Below, in pieces: positions 17,327 through 25,874 of a DNA stretch of 43,943 nucleotides (position 1 is the stretch's first letter; each line of letters opens with the position of its first letter). This DNA comes from Zobellia amurskyensis. GTDB lineage: Bacteria > Bacteroidota > Bacteroidia > Flavobacteriales > Flavobacteriaceae. The notes under the pieces were generated by a model that was given only the letters and a program-made list of their open reading frames with translations, was not told the DNA's origin and did no database searches. A program made the translations under genes and the position numbers. The stretch spans positions 1 to 43,943 of the forward strand of contig NZ_RCNR01000039.1 of NCBI RefSeq assembly GCF_009725985.1, in the 5' to 3' direction.

Positions 17327-19918
17327 ATGCAGCCAGCTCATTTCAACATACAAAAGTTAAGATGGCTAATTGCTTTTTCTTTATATCTTTTTTTTAACCC
17401 ACAAATTAGCACTGCACAACAGACGCATCGGATATGGTTGTCCGGACAAGATGAAGCTACGGCGGTAAACTGGAATTTTATGATTTCAGGAGGTCGAAAT
17501 AGCGGGTATTGGACCCAAATACCGGTTCCTGCCAACTGGGAATTTCACGGTTTTGGAAACTATACTTATGGCTATGGAGGAGATTTTGACAAAATGAATA
17601 AGAATCCTGAGATAGGATTTTACAAACAGAAATTTAATATTGAAGATAGCGACCGTGTGAATACACACATACGACTCGTATTTGAGGGGGCCATGACCGA
17701 CACCCAAGTCAAATTAAATGGAAAAATAGTAGGAAAAATTCACCAAGGAGGTTACACTAAATTTAGCTACGATGTTACCGAATTTCTTCAGACCGGAATT
17801 AATGTAATAGAAGTTACAGTTCATAAAAACTCAAATAATGCCTCCATTCAAAATTCGGAACGCATTGGCGACTTTTGGATGTTTGGCGGTATTTACCGTC
17901 CGGTATATTTAGAGATTTTACCTCAAAAACATGTAAAGAGAGTGGCTATTGACGCTGATATGAACGGAGATTTAAAAATGGATGTCTATACCTCCCCCCT
18001 ATCAAACGGAGATCAGATTGTAATAACAGTCTTAAACGATGAAAAACAAATAATCGGTAAACCTGTTTATACGAAAGTAAAAACTTCCAAAGATCAATTT
18101 TTGGTTAGAGCTAAATTCAACGCCCCAAAGCAGTGGTCTCATGAATTCCCCAACCTCTATTCTGCTAAAATTCAATTACAGAAAGGGACTAAAATTCTGC
18201 ATGAATATTACCAGAAATTTGGATTTCGAACCTTCGAAATCAGAGACCATGATGGTTTTTACCTGAACGGTAAAAAGCTATTGCTCAAAGGTGCCTCCAT
18301 ACATAGTTTTCGTCCGGATTCGGGTAGAGCACTTTCAAAAGACGATATACTACAAAACGTTCTTTTGATGAAAGAAATGAATTTCAACACAGCACGTCCT
18401 TGCCATTACCCTCCCGACGATTACTTCTTTGATGTATGTGATTCTTTAGGCCTTTTGGCTTTTGATGAGTTACCAGGCTGGAAAATTCCTCTAAACAACA
18501 AAGAAGGAACACGTCTTGTCAAAGAACTGGTGGTGCGTGATGTAAATCATCCTTCAATAGTTTTGTGGAGCAATGGAAATCACATGTCTCACAATCCTGA
18601 GTTGGATAGTGTTTTTTTTACTTGGGATATTCAAAAAAGAAGGCCGTTGAAAAACGCTGCAAAAAATGAAGATATTTTTGCAAATTATTCACCAAACTTT
18701 GATATCGTAGACACAAGATATTATCCTTCATATGATTCATTAAAAAGACGATTAAAAGGAAAACATATTGTTTTGCCCAATGAAGCACTACATGCCTTGT
18801 ATGATGGGGGTGGCGCTGCCGGACTTAAAGAGTATTGGGATGCATTGGAAGCATCTAAAGTTGGTGGTGGATTAATGATATGGGCTCTGTTCGACGAAGG
18901 TATTGTCAATACAGACAAAGGAGGGGCTATTGATTTAAACGGTAACAGCGCAGCCGACGGTATCGTAGGCCCTTACGGTGAAAAGGAAGGGAGTTTTTAC
19001 GCCATTCGCGAGATTTGGTCACCGATTCGACTTCTGGAGCTCAATGAAAGCATCAATTTTAACGGAACCGTACAGCTACAAAATAAATTTATCTTTACAA
19101 ATCTCAACCAGTGCAAATTTAAATGGAAATTACAGAATTTCACTGGTCCGAACGAAGCCTCTGCAGGTCATAGAACTATCGTTTCCAATAAAGTAAATGT
19201 TCCTGATACTCCCCCAGGAAAAACAACTTCTTTAAAGTTAGAACTCCCAAAAAATTGGAAAGGTTATGAAGCTCTCGAAATCGAGGCCGTAAGCCCGAAA
19301 GGTGATGTAGTACTATCTTGGAGGTTTCCCCTTAAAAAGAAAAGTCATTTTGCAAAAAAACTATCTCCTCCTATCAAATTACAACTAAGTAGAGATAAAA
19401 ACAACCCATATACCTTCATAGCTGGCCGAATAAAATATAAATTCAACGAAAACACCGGAAGTTTGAAAGAGGTAAGTGTCGATAATAAAACACTTCCAAT
19501 AAGTGACTTACCGTCAATTTTTGCTTCAAACACAAAAGACAGTCTCTCACTTTTCTCTTTGGGAAAGGTTTCCGTTCAAAAACACGAAAATTTTTATACG
19601 ATTAAAAGTATTGGAGCCAATGGTTTCGATTCTTTCACTTGGATAATTGACCAAAACGGAACCTTGAGACTAGACTACAGCTATACACTTCCTACAGGAA
19701 ACTATCATTATGCCGGCATCGGTATGAAAACCAATGCCAAGGCTATCATCTCTAAAAAGTGGTTAGGCGAAGGTCCATTCAGAATATATAACAACCGAAC
19801 CAACGGAGGTCTATTGGATGTTTGGGATATAAAGAATACAGTTAATACTCCTGGAAAAATATGGGACGGACCAGAATTTGAAGGTTTTTTTTGCTCCATG
19901 GTATTGGGCTGTATTTAG
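17327..19918 (+). CDS. GH2-family glycoside hydrolase, frameshifted near 3' end, acid/base Glu replaced by His
   Basis: The 863 residues as encoded start one base after the GH5 stop. A signal peptide ends near STAQQ. The GH2 sugar-binding jelly roll spans about 60-195 (FGGIYRPVYLEIL), the immunoglobulin-like domain 200-300, and the TIM barrel from about 305 (GFYLNGKKLLLKGASIHSF). At the acid/base position the motif reads NHPSIVLWSNGNHM, with His419 where related enzymes have Glu. The likely nucleophile is Glu486 in LPNEALHALYDGG. The frame then runs off at a T8 tract (19885-19892) and stops at 19918. Removing one T would continue in the 20213 frame to about 961 residues with a normal family ending. 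The protein is truncated by about 100 residues, or the T8 is a sequencing artefact. Activity is therefore doubtful. Confidence 0.85.
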   Translation: MQPAHFNIQKLRWLIAFSLYLFFNPQISTAQQTHRIWLSGQDEATAVNWNFMISGGRNSGYWTQIPVPANWEFHGFGNYTYGYGGDFDKMNKNPEIGFYKQKFNIEDSDRVNTHIRLVFEGAMTDTQVKLNGKIVGKIHQGGYTKFSYDVTEFLQTGINVIEVTVHKNSNNASIQNSERIGDFWMFGGIYRPVYLEILPQKHVKRVAIDADMNGDLKMDVYTSPLSNGDQIVITVLNDEKQIIGKPVYTKVKTSKDQFLVRAKFNAPKQWSHEFPNLYSAKIQLQKGTKILHEYYQKFGFRTFEIRDHDGFYLNGKKLLLKGASIHSFRPDSGRALSKDDILQNVLLMKEMNFNTARPCHYPPDDYFFDVCDSLGLLAFDELPGWKIPLNNKEGTRLVKELVVRDVNHPSIVLWSNGNHMSHNPELDSVFFTWDIQKRRPLKNAAKNEDIFANYSPNFDIVDTRYYPSYDSLKRRLKGKHIVLPNEALHALYDGGGAAGLKEYWDALEASKVGGGLMIWALFDEGIVNTDKGGAIDLNGNSAADGIVGPYGEKEGSFYAIREIWSPIRLLELNESINFNGTVQLQNKFIFTNLNQCKFKWKLQNFTGPNEASAGHRTIVSNKVNVPDTPPGKTTSLKLELPKNWKGYEALEIEAVSPKGDVVLSWRFPLKKKSHFAKKLSPPIKLQLSRDKNNPYTFIAGRIKYKFNENTGSLKEVSVDNKTLPISDLPSIFASNTKDSLSLFSLGKVSVQKHENFYTIKSIGANGFDSFTWIIDQNGTLRLDYSYTLPTGNYHYAGIGMKTNAKAIISKKWLGEGPFRIYNNRTNGGLLDVWDIKNTVNTPGKIWDGPEFEGFFCSMVLGCI

Positions 19919-20213
19919 AACCACAAATGGTCAAAAATTTAGTGTAGCCTCCATATCCCAACAACTTGTATTGGGCGTTTTAAATCCAAAAAATGGAAAT
20001 GACCCTAAAAATGCGGTGTGGCAGTACCCAAAAGATGAAGGTATCTTCTTCTTCAACCGTATTTCAAGTGTTGGGGAGAAATGGAAACCAGCAAAAGAGT
20101 TAGGATCATCAGGACAACCACATTACATTTCCAGTACCCTTACTGGTAGTTTACTGTTTAATTTTAATAATGATTCCTCTCAATCTTCTAATTTCAAATT
20201 AGAAATCGAATAA
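19893..20213 (+). pseudogene. Out-of-frame C-terminal remainder of the GH2 gene
   Basis: The frame following the T8 tract reads APWYWAVFRTTNGQKFSV, then DEGIFFFNRISSVGEKW and a final TGSLLFNF. This is the usual C-terminal sandwich of GH2 proteins of this type. It has no start signal of its own. It joins the upstream frame in phase if a single T is removed from 19885-19892, and is therefore the displaced 3' end of the GH2 gene, not a separate gene. It ends 47 bases before the GH78 start. Confidence 0.8.
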
Positions 20214-20260
20214 AACAAAACAATAGTCAACTCAACAAGAACAACTCAAACTCGCCGAAA

Positions 20261-23023
20261 ATGAAACACAAGACAAAGATCACCTCTTTACTCCTTATTA
20301 TCCTAACCATGGTACTAACGGCCTTCAGCATAAAAAAGGCCCAGGTGTACCAGCTAGTTACAGAATACAAAACCAACCCTATTGGTATTGACGTCCTCAA
20401 ACCCAGATTAAGTTGGCAATTGAACTCAGACGAGAGAAATGTGATCCAGACAGCTTATGAAATTCGCGTAGCGGACTCAAAGGTTAATCTGCAAGAAGGT
20501 AAAAATCTTATTTGGACTTCAGGAAAAGTTGAAAGTGACCAATCCGTAAACGTAATCTATGAAGGACCTAAACTGCAATCTATGCAGCGAGTATATTGGC
20601 AAGTGCGGGTTTGGGACAACAAAAACAGAGCTTCGGCGTGGAGTACTCCCGCCTATTGGGAAATGGGTATTTTGGACAAAGCCCTATGGACTGCATCGTA
20701 CATTGCTATGAACGACATTACTACAGAAAAAAAATCACATCCGTCGCAGTACTTTAGAACGGAGTTCCAAACGAATAAAACCATAGTTTCGGCCAAGGTA
20801 CAAGCCACTTCTTTGGGAGTCTATGAACTTTACCTGAACGGGAAAAAAGTAGGTAATGACCTTTTTACGCCAGGCTACACTACCTATAACAAAAGGTTGC
20901 AGTACCAGACCTACGATGTAACGAATATGCTGAAAGACAATAATGCCATAGGTGCTATTGTAGGCGATGGTTGGTATAGAGGAAACATAGGCTGGAAAGG
21001 CGATTATGCCTTTTACGGAAACCAACTTGCCCTTTTAGTACAATTACATATAAACTATGCCGATGGAAGTAGTGAAACTATAGTAAGTAATGGTGATTGG
21101 AAAGTATCTTACGGCCCTATACTTGAATCTGATATGTACAATGGTGAAAAATACGATGCCCGACTAGAGATGGACGGTTGGAATCAAAACGGATTTGATG
21201 ATAGTAATTGGAAAAAAGTGGATATCTTAAACCATTCCAAAGATATTCTGGTCGCACCACAAGGACCTCCGGTAAGAGCAACTGAAGAAATAAAAACCAA
21301 AAAGCTCATTACCACCCCCAAAGGAGAGTTGGTATTGGATTTAGGACAGAACATAGTGGGCTGGGCCAGAATGAAGGTTAAAGGTCCTAAAGGCCATAAG
21401 GTGACCCTTAAATTTGCGGAAGTCCTTGATAAAGATGGTAATTTTTACACCAAAAACCTACGAGCAGCTGAGGCAAAAGACAGCTATATTTTAAAAGGTG
21501 AAGGAGAAGAAATTTTTGAACCACATTTTACCTCCCATGGTTTTAGATACATACAGGTCATAGATTACCCAGGCAACTTAAATCCTGACGCTATTATAGG
21601 AATTGTGATTCATTCGGATATCTCACCTACCGGAAGTTTTACAACTTCAGACCCAATGATCAATCAATTACAGAGTAATATTCAATGGGGACAACGAGAC
21701 AACTTTTTAGATATTCCTACGGACTGTCCACAGCGCGATGAACGAGCGGGTTGGACAGGTGATGCTCAAGTTTTTAGCATGACTGCTGCTTTTAATTTTG
21801 ACGTAGCTACATTTTATACAAAATGGTTAAAAGATTTAGCATTGGACCAGCACGATAACGGATCCGTGACCAACGTAGTGCCCGACATTTTAACGGGAGG
21901 AGAAGGCGTTAGTGCCAAAGGAGGCGCCACAGGCTGGGCAGATGCTGCGGTAATCATTCCTTGGACGGTATACCAGTCTTATGGTGACAAACGTGTTTTA
22001 AAAGAGCAATATGCCAGTATGAAAGGTTGGGTAGATTTTATGGCTCAGAAATCAGGTGAGGACTATTTATGGAACGACCCCAAGCATTGGCATTGGGGAG
22101 ACTGGTTAGCCTATGATGCGGACAAACCCGATTACAATGGTTCCGTAACCGAAAAAGATTTAATTGCTACCGCTTATGCTTATTATTCCACATCACTCTT
22201 TAGCGAAATAGCCAAAGTATTAGGAAGGACCGAAGACATTGACAAATATGCTCAGCAAGCCAAAAACATAAAAAAAGCTTTTGTGCAGGAGTATGTTACC
22301 CCAAACGGGCGTTTGGTCTCACACACGCAAACAGCTTATGCAATGGCCCTTTCCTTTAATCTGATTCCTGAAAATTTAAAGGAAAAATCCGCTGAATACT
22401 TCGCTCAGGACGTGAAAAAATTCGGGCATTTGACTACAGGCTTTTTAGGGACTCCCCTACTCTGCACAACCCTTTCCAAAATAGGACGTGATGATTTGGC
22501 CTTTATGTTACTCAACAGAAAGGAATTTCCGTCCTGGCTTTATCCAATAACCATGGGAGCCACTACTATTTGGGAACGATGGGACACGCAAAAACCCGAT
22601 GGGACTATTATTGAGGGTATGAACAGTTTTAATCACTATTCGTACGGTGCCATTGGAGAATGGCTTTATACCCATGTAGGAGGATTAAGAATAGACCCTA
22701 AAAATCCAGGTTATAAACACATCATATTTGACCCTCACCCAGGTGGAGGGTTGACAGCTGCAAAAGCTGAATTCATATCCCTTTATGGAAAAATAAAATC
22801 TGACTGGGAGATAAAAGATGGCGAATTTCATTATGAAGTAACCATACCCGCTAATACTACCGCATCTGTAACGTTATCTGGAGCTACATCAGAAAACATT
22901 AAGCTAAACAGCGCTAAGTTAAAAGCCGAAATGCAAAAAAACTTAAAGCAAACACAGCAAGGTGTACAGCTTGAACTGGGTTCAGGAACTTACCGCTTTT
23001 CGTATCCTCAACCGGCTAAATAA
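20261..23023 (+). CDS. GH78-family alpha-L-rhamnosidase
   Basis: This 920-residue secreted enzyme removes terminal alpha-L-rhamnose by an inverting mechanism. After a hydrophobic signal segment comes the Fn3-like N-domain (residues 38-130). Beta-sandwich domains follow (about 140-340, FRTEFQ, LYLNGKKVG, FTPGYTTYNKR; then 340-455, VLDLGQNIVGW). The (alpha/alpha)6 catalytic domain is 460-800, and a C-terminal beta domain follows. The catalytic signature DCPQRDERAGWTGDAQ gives general acid Glu494; TTIWERWD gives the general base Glu772. All key residues are present and the length is normal. It is the last gene of the GH5-GH2-GH78 run and is followed by a strong terminator. It is the clearest indicator that the target glycan contains L-rhamnose. 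Confidence 0.95.
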   Translation: MKHKTKITSLLLIILTMVLTAFSIKKAQVYQLVTEYKTNPIGIDVLKPRLSWQLNSDERNVIQTAYEIRVADSKVNLQEGKNLIWTSGKVESDQSVNVIYEGPKLQSMQRVYWQVRVWDNKNRASAWSTPAYWEMGILDKALWTASYIAMNDITTEKKSHPSQYFRTEFQTNKTIVSAKVQATSLGVYELYLNGKKVGNDLFTPGYTTYNKRLQYQTYDVTNMLKDNNAIGAIVGDGWYRGNIGWKGDYAFYGNQLALLVQLHINYADGSSETIVSNGDWKVSYGPILESDMYNGEKYDARLEMDGWNQNGFDDSNWKKVDILNHSKDILVAPQGPPVRATEEIKTKKLITTPKGELVLDLGQNIVGWARMKVKGPKGHKVTLKFAEVLDKDGNFYTKNLRAAEAKDSYILKGEGEEIFEPHFTSHGFRYIQVIDYPGNLNPDAIIGIVIHSDISPTGSFTTSDPMINQLQSNIQWGQRDNFLDIPTDCPQRDERAGWTGDAQVFSMTAAFNFDVATFYTKWLKDLALDQHDNGSVTNVVPDILTGGEGVSAKGGATGWADAAVIIPWTVYQSYGDKRVLKEQYASMKGWVDFMAQKSGEDYLWNDPKHWHWGDWLAYDADKPDYNGSVTEKDLIATAYAYYSTSLFSEIAKVLGRTEDIDKYAQQAKNIKKAFVQEYVTPNGRLVSHTQTAYAMALSFNLIPENLKEKSAEYFAQDVKKFGHLTTGFLGTPLLCTTLSKIGRDDLAFMLLNRKEFPSWLYPITMGATTIWERWDTQKPDGTIIEGMNSFNHYSYGAIGEWLYTHVGGLRIDPKNPGYKHIIFDPHPGGGLTAAKAEFISLYGKIKSDWEIKDGEFHYEVTIPANTTASVTLSGATSENIKLNSAKLKAEMQKNLKQTQQGVQLELGSGTYRFSYPQPAK

Positions 23024-23046
23024 AATTACCCATTACTATTTGGGAA

Positions 23047-23086
23047 GAACAACAAAGCCCAGCTTTAAAAGCTGGCTTTGTTGTTC
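23047..23086. terminator. Bidirectional rho-independent terminator between convergent genes
   Basis: GAACAACAAAGCC and AGCTTT pair with AAGCT and GGCTTTGTTGTTC around a short loop with one bulged C, giving a stem of about 18 base pairs. It lies between the GH78 stop (23023) and the leftward gene ending at 23154, so it can serve both strands. Confidence 0.85.
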
Positions 23087-23153
23087 TCGCATAAATGTGA
23101 CAATAAGTTGGTACTAAAAATGTATTTGACCAAGATATGGAGCATAAAGAAAG

Positions 23154-23792
23154 CTACAAAGACCAAGCTCTGCCTCCCGATACTTCCTGTAAATCTACAC
23201 ATCCTTTTTGCACTCCCGGAATAGGGTCATAGGCCAAGACCTCTTCCCCAATAATTTTACTGACTTTAAAAGCTTCTATTCCCCTGTTTCGTAATGAATT
23301 CAAAACAAAAAAATTAACCGCATCATCGGATGGTAGTTGAGCTCCCTCTTTTTCGGAGGCAGCTACCTCCATATTCCATTTCTTTTTATTCTCGGCATCA
23401 GCCTTAAAATAATGGGCCACCCTTTTTTCTATATCACCTTCCGTTAAATCAGTTGAAACGTTCTTTCCAGATTTTTCAAGGGTTGTAGACAAATACTGCT
23501 CTACACCTGCTTTAAATGCAGTTTTTTCTTTTTCCGTAGGTATAACATCTAGATAGACATCTATAAATTGGGCCAAGTTCAAATCTGTTGCTCCAGGCAC
23601 ATCTGGAGTCTTAGGTATCATTACCTCTAAGGTCTTAGAAACAATATCAGCTTCATCGGGCGAAAAAAATACAGGGTTCCATGAAACCTTTTTTTCTTGG
23701 GTACAACTTTGAATAAGTGTGACTACGGCAGATGACATGGTTAAGGAACCTAGCGATAACCCAATGTTCTTTAGTGCTTTTCTTCTTTCCAA
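23154..23792 (-). CDS. Gluconate 2-dehydrogenase subunit 3-like lipoprotein, partner of GMC oxidoreductase
   Basis: This 212-residue protein has a twin-arginine-like start (ERRKALKNIGLSLGSL) and a Cys at position 30 after LIQS, so it may be a Tat-exported lipoprotein. The region FFSPDEADIVSKTLEVMIPKTPDVPGATDLNLAQFID is the typical opening of the gluconate 2-dehydrogenase subunit 3 family. That small subunit accompanies a flavin-containing GMC dehydrogenase and is thought to assist its export or assembly. It begins 9 bases after the GMC gene ends, so they form one operon. The C-terminal segment YDPIPGVQKGCVDLQEV is also family-typical. No cytochrome c subunit is encoded next to it, so the electron acceptor is unknown. 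Confidence 0.88.
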   Translation of the reverse strand: MERRKALKNIGLSLGSLTMSSAVVTLIQSCTQEKKVSWNPVFFSPDEADIVSKTLEVMIPKTPDVPGATDLNLAQFIDVYLDVIPTEKEKTAFKAGVEQYLSTTLEKSGKNVSTDLTEGDIEKRVAHYFKADAENKKKWNMEVAASEKEGAQLPSDDAVNFFVLNSLRNRGIEAFKVSKIIGEEVLAYDPIPGVQKGCVDLQEVSGGRAWSL

Positions 23793-23801
23793 AACAGTTG
23801 T

Positions 23802-25502
23802 TTAAATATTCATTTTCTTTAATTCCTCTACAGCATGATTGGCTGCTCTTGCCGTTAGAGCCATGTATGTTAGTGAAGGATTTTGACATCCTGCAGAGGT
23901 CATACAAGCCCCATCGGTAACATATACATTAGGCACTTCATGCAGCTGGTTGTATTTATTTAAAACCGAAGTTTTCGGGTCCTTACCCATTCTAGCCGTA
24001 CCCATTTCGTGAATACCGCCTCCCATGTACGATTCCCTTTTGTTGGCCCTGACATCTTTAAAGCCTGAATTTTCCAACATTTCTTGGGCCTGCTCTATCC
24101 AATCTTTTTTCATCCGTTTTTCGTTATCTTTGAACTCGGCATCAAAAACAATTGTAGGTAAACCGTAGTCATCAAGCTTATCATAATTTAATGACATATG
24201 GTTTTCATGATACGGCAATACTTCTCCAAAACCGCCCAAGTTAATTCGCCAACCTCCAGGTTCCAGCATGGCTGCTTTCAATTCTTCTCCGTAGGCATAC
24301 TCAGGAATCAAAGTACTAAAGTCATTACGCCCGGCACTACCTTGGTATCCGTAACCCCGTATAAAATCTACTTTTTTAGAGGTGGAATCTACATTTCTAA
24401 ACCTTGGTATATAAAACCCGTTAGGTCTTCGTCCTTTATAGTACTTATCATCATAGCCATCTATTTTTCCGCTTGCACCACCACCTAATTGGTGATCCAT
24501 GATATTGTGTCCCAATTCACCACTGGCATTGCCCATACCGTTTGGAAAAATATCTGACTTTGATTGCATCAAAATTGCCGTAGAAGCCATGGACGAAGCA
24601 CACAAGAAGACTATTTTAGATTTAAACTCTATTACTTCCTTAGTATTGGCGTCTACAATCTTGACTCCTGTAGCTTTTTTTGTTTCCTTGTCGTACAATA
24701 CCTCGCAAACAATAGAATCTGGTCTTAGCGTCATATTTCCTGTAGCCTCTGCCATGGGAAGTGTTGATGAATTTGAGCTAAAATAACCACCGTACGGACA
24801 CCCGCGTTTGCAACGGTTCCTGTATTGGCAGGTTCCTCTTCCTGCCCCCGGTTTTGACCCTTCCGTAATATGAGCAACCCTACCTATGGTTAGTACACGA
24901 TCATCATATTTTTCAGAAATACCATTCTTTAAATGCTCTTCCACGCAATTGAGTTCCATAGGTTTTAAAAACACGCTGTCCGGTAAATGGGGCAACCCTA
25001 GGGCCTCTCCACTAATACCTACATGTTTTTCCACATGCTCATACCATGGCTTTAAATCTTTATATCGAATAGGCCAGTCTACACCAATACCATCTTTGAC
25101 ATTGGCTTCGAAATCCAAATCTGACCAACGATAGGTTTGCTTGCCCCATATGAGGGAACGGCCACCAACCTGTGTACCTCGAATCCAATCAAATCTTTTT
25201 GTTTCATCATAATCATATTTTGAATCGTCATTAAAAAAATGACGTGTGGTTTCATCAAAACCCCAACGCGATTGCTTTGGATATTTTTCCTTTATTTTAG
25301 CTGGGGTCTCACCTCCATTTGGTAAGTCCCACGGATCAAGGTTCATAGTTGGATAATCAACTACATGTTGTACCATTCTTCCACGTTCCAGAACTAAAGT
25401 TTTAAGCCCGTTCTCGCAAAGCTCTTTTGCTGCCCATCCTCCACTGACTCCGGTACCCACTACAATAGCATCAAAAGTTGTTGTTTCTGGTTTAATTGAC
25501 AT
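23802..25502 (-). CDS. GMC-family FAD-dependent oxidoreductase (gluconate/sugar dehydrogenase large-subunit type)
   Basis: This 566-residue flavoprotein is expected to oxidise an alcohol or sugar hydroxyl. The FAD-binding Rossmann motif GTGVSG lies at residues 16-21 with the acidic end LVLERG. A cysteine-rich segment CQYRNRCKRGCPYGG near 224-238 is typical of the dehydrogenase branch with a subunit-3 partner. The C-terminal GMC motif has His498 in HEMGTARMG and Asn541 in CQNPSLTY, the catalytic His/Asn pair. No signal peptide is visible, so export would depend on the Tat-type partner encoded 9 bases downstream. The shared regulatory element lies 151 bases before the start, as at the susC genes. 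It is therefore probably induced with the importers. The substrate may be a monosaccharide released from the glycan, but this is inference. Confidence 0.92.
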   Translation of the reverse strand: MSIKPETTTFDAIVVGTGVSGGWAAKELCENGLKTLVLERGRMVQHVVDYPTMNLDPWDLPNGGETPAKIKEKYPKQSRWGFDETTRHFFNDDSKYDYDETKRFDWIRGTQVGGRSLIWGKQTYRWSDLDFEANVKDGIGVDWPIRYKDLKPWYEHVEKHVGISGEALGLPHLPDSVFLKPMELNCVEEHLKNGISEKYDDRVLTIGRVAHITEGSKPGAGRGTCQYRNRCKRGCPYGGYFSSNSSTLPMAEATGNMTLRPDSIVCEVLYDKETKKATGVKIVDANTKEVIEFKSKIVFLCASSMASTAILMQSKSDIFPNGMGNASGELGHNIMDHQLGGGASGKIDGYDDKYYKGRRPNGFYIPRFRNVDSTSKKVDFIRGYGYQGSAGRNDFSTLIPEYAYGEELKAAMLEPGGWRINLGGFGEVLPYHENHMSLNYDKLDDYGLPTIVFDAEFKDNEKRMKKDWIEQAQEMLENSGFKDVRANKRESYMGGGIHEMGTARMGKDPKTSVLNKYNQLHEVPNVYVTDGACMTSAGCQNPSLTYMALTARAANHAVEELKKMNI

Positions 25503-25874
25503 TTATCTTTTTATTAGATTATTTTAATTCTAACCACAAATAGTTTTGCTTGACTATTTTTATCGGTAATCAATCCAAAGCATTTTTTTTAAGTCATCGA
25601 AAAATTTGCTTAGAAAAGAATTTAAAATTAGGCTTTTGCATAAAAAAAGGTGTCCTGCACTGTACTGTAAAGCTCATTTGAGATATGTTATACACGCCCT
25701 TTATAAAAACTCCTTATTAAAAAACTACGGCTATCTAGAACAAAAATTATTGCCGTTAAAAAAGATAACCCTACTATAAAAACAGACATCATATTTACAT
25801 TACTCTTTCCCATAGCAAAGAGCCGTTACTAGGTATTGAACGTGATACATTAAACTATTTCCTTAATTACTCCA
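25503..25874. other. 372-base gene-free region before the GMC operon
   Basis: No coding region was found. It contains the shared regulatory element on the minus strand (25654-25667), placed to control the GMC operon. It also covers the 3' end of the three-sulfatase operon, for which no clear terminator hairpin was recognised. Confidence 0.5.
25654..25667 (-). promoter_or_regulatory. Shared regulatory element CAGTACAGTGCAGG before the GMC operon
   Basis: Read on the minus strand, the 20 bases around it match the susC-1 site at 15 of 20 positions, including the flanking TTA. The core ends 151 bases before the GMC start codon, the same geometry as the two susC sites (152 and 162). This supports co-regulation. 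The binding protein is inferred. Confidence 0.45.

Noticed and set aside
24198-25134. Several open frames on the + strand opposite the GMC gene
   Set aside because: They are shadows of a clear, full-length GMC oxidoreductase on the minus strand.
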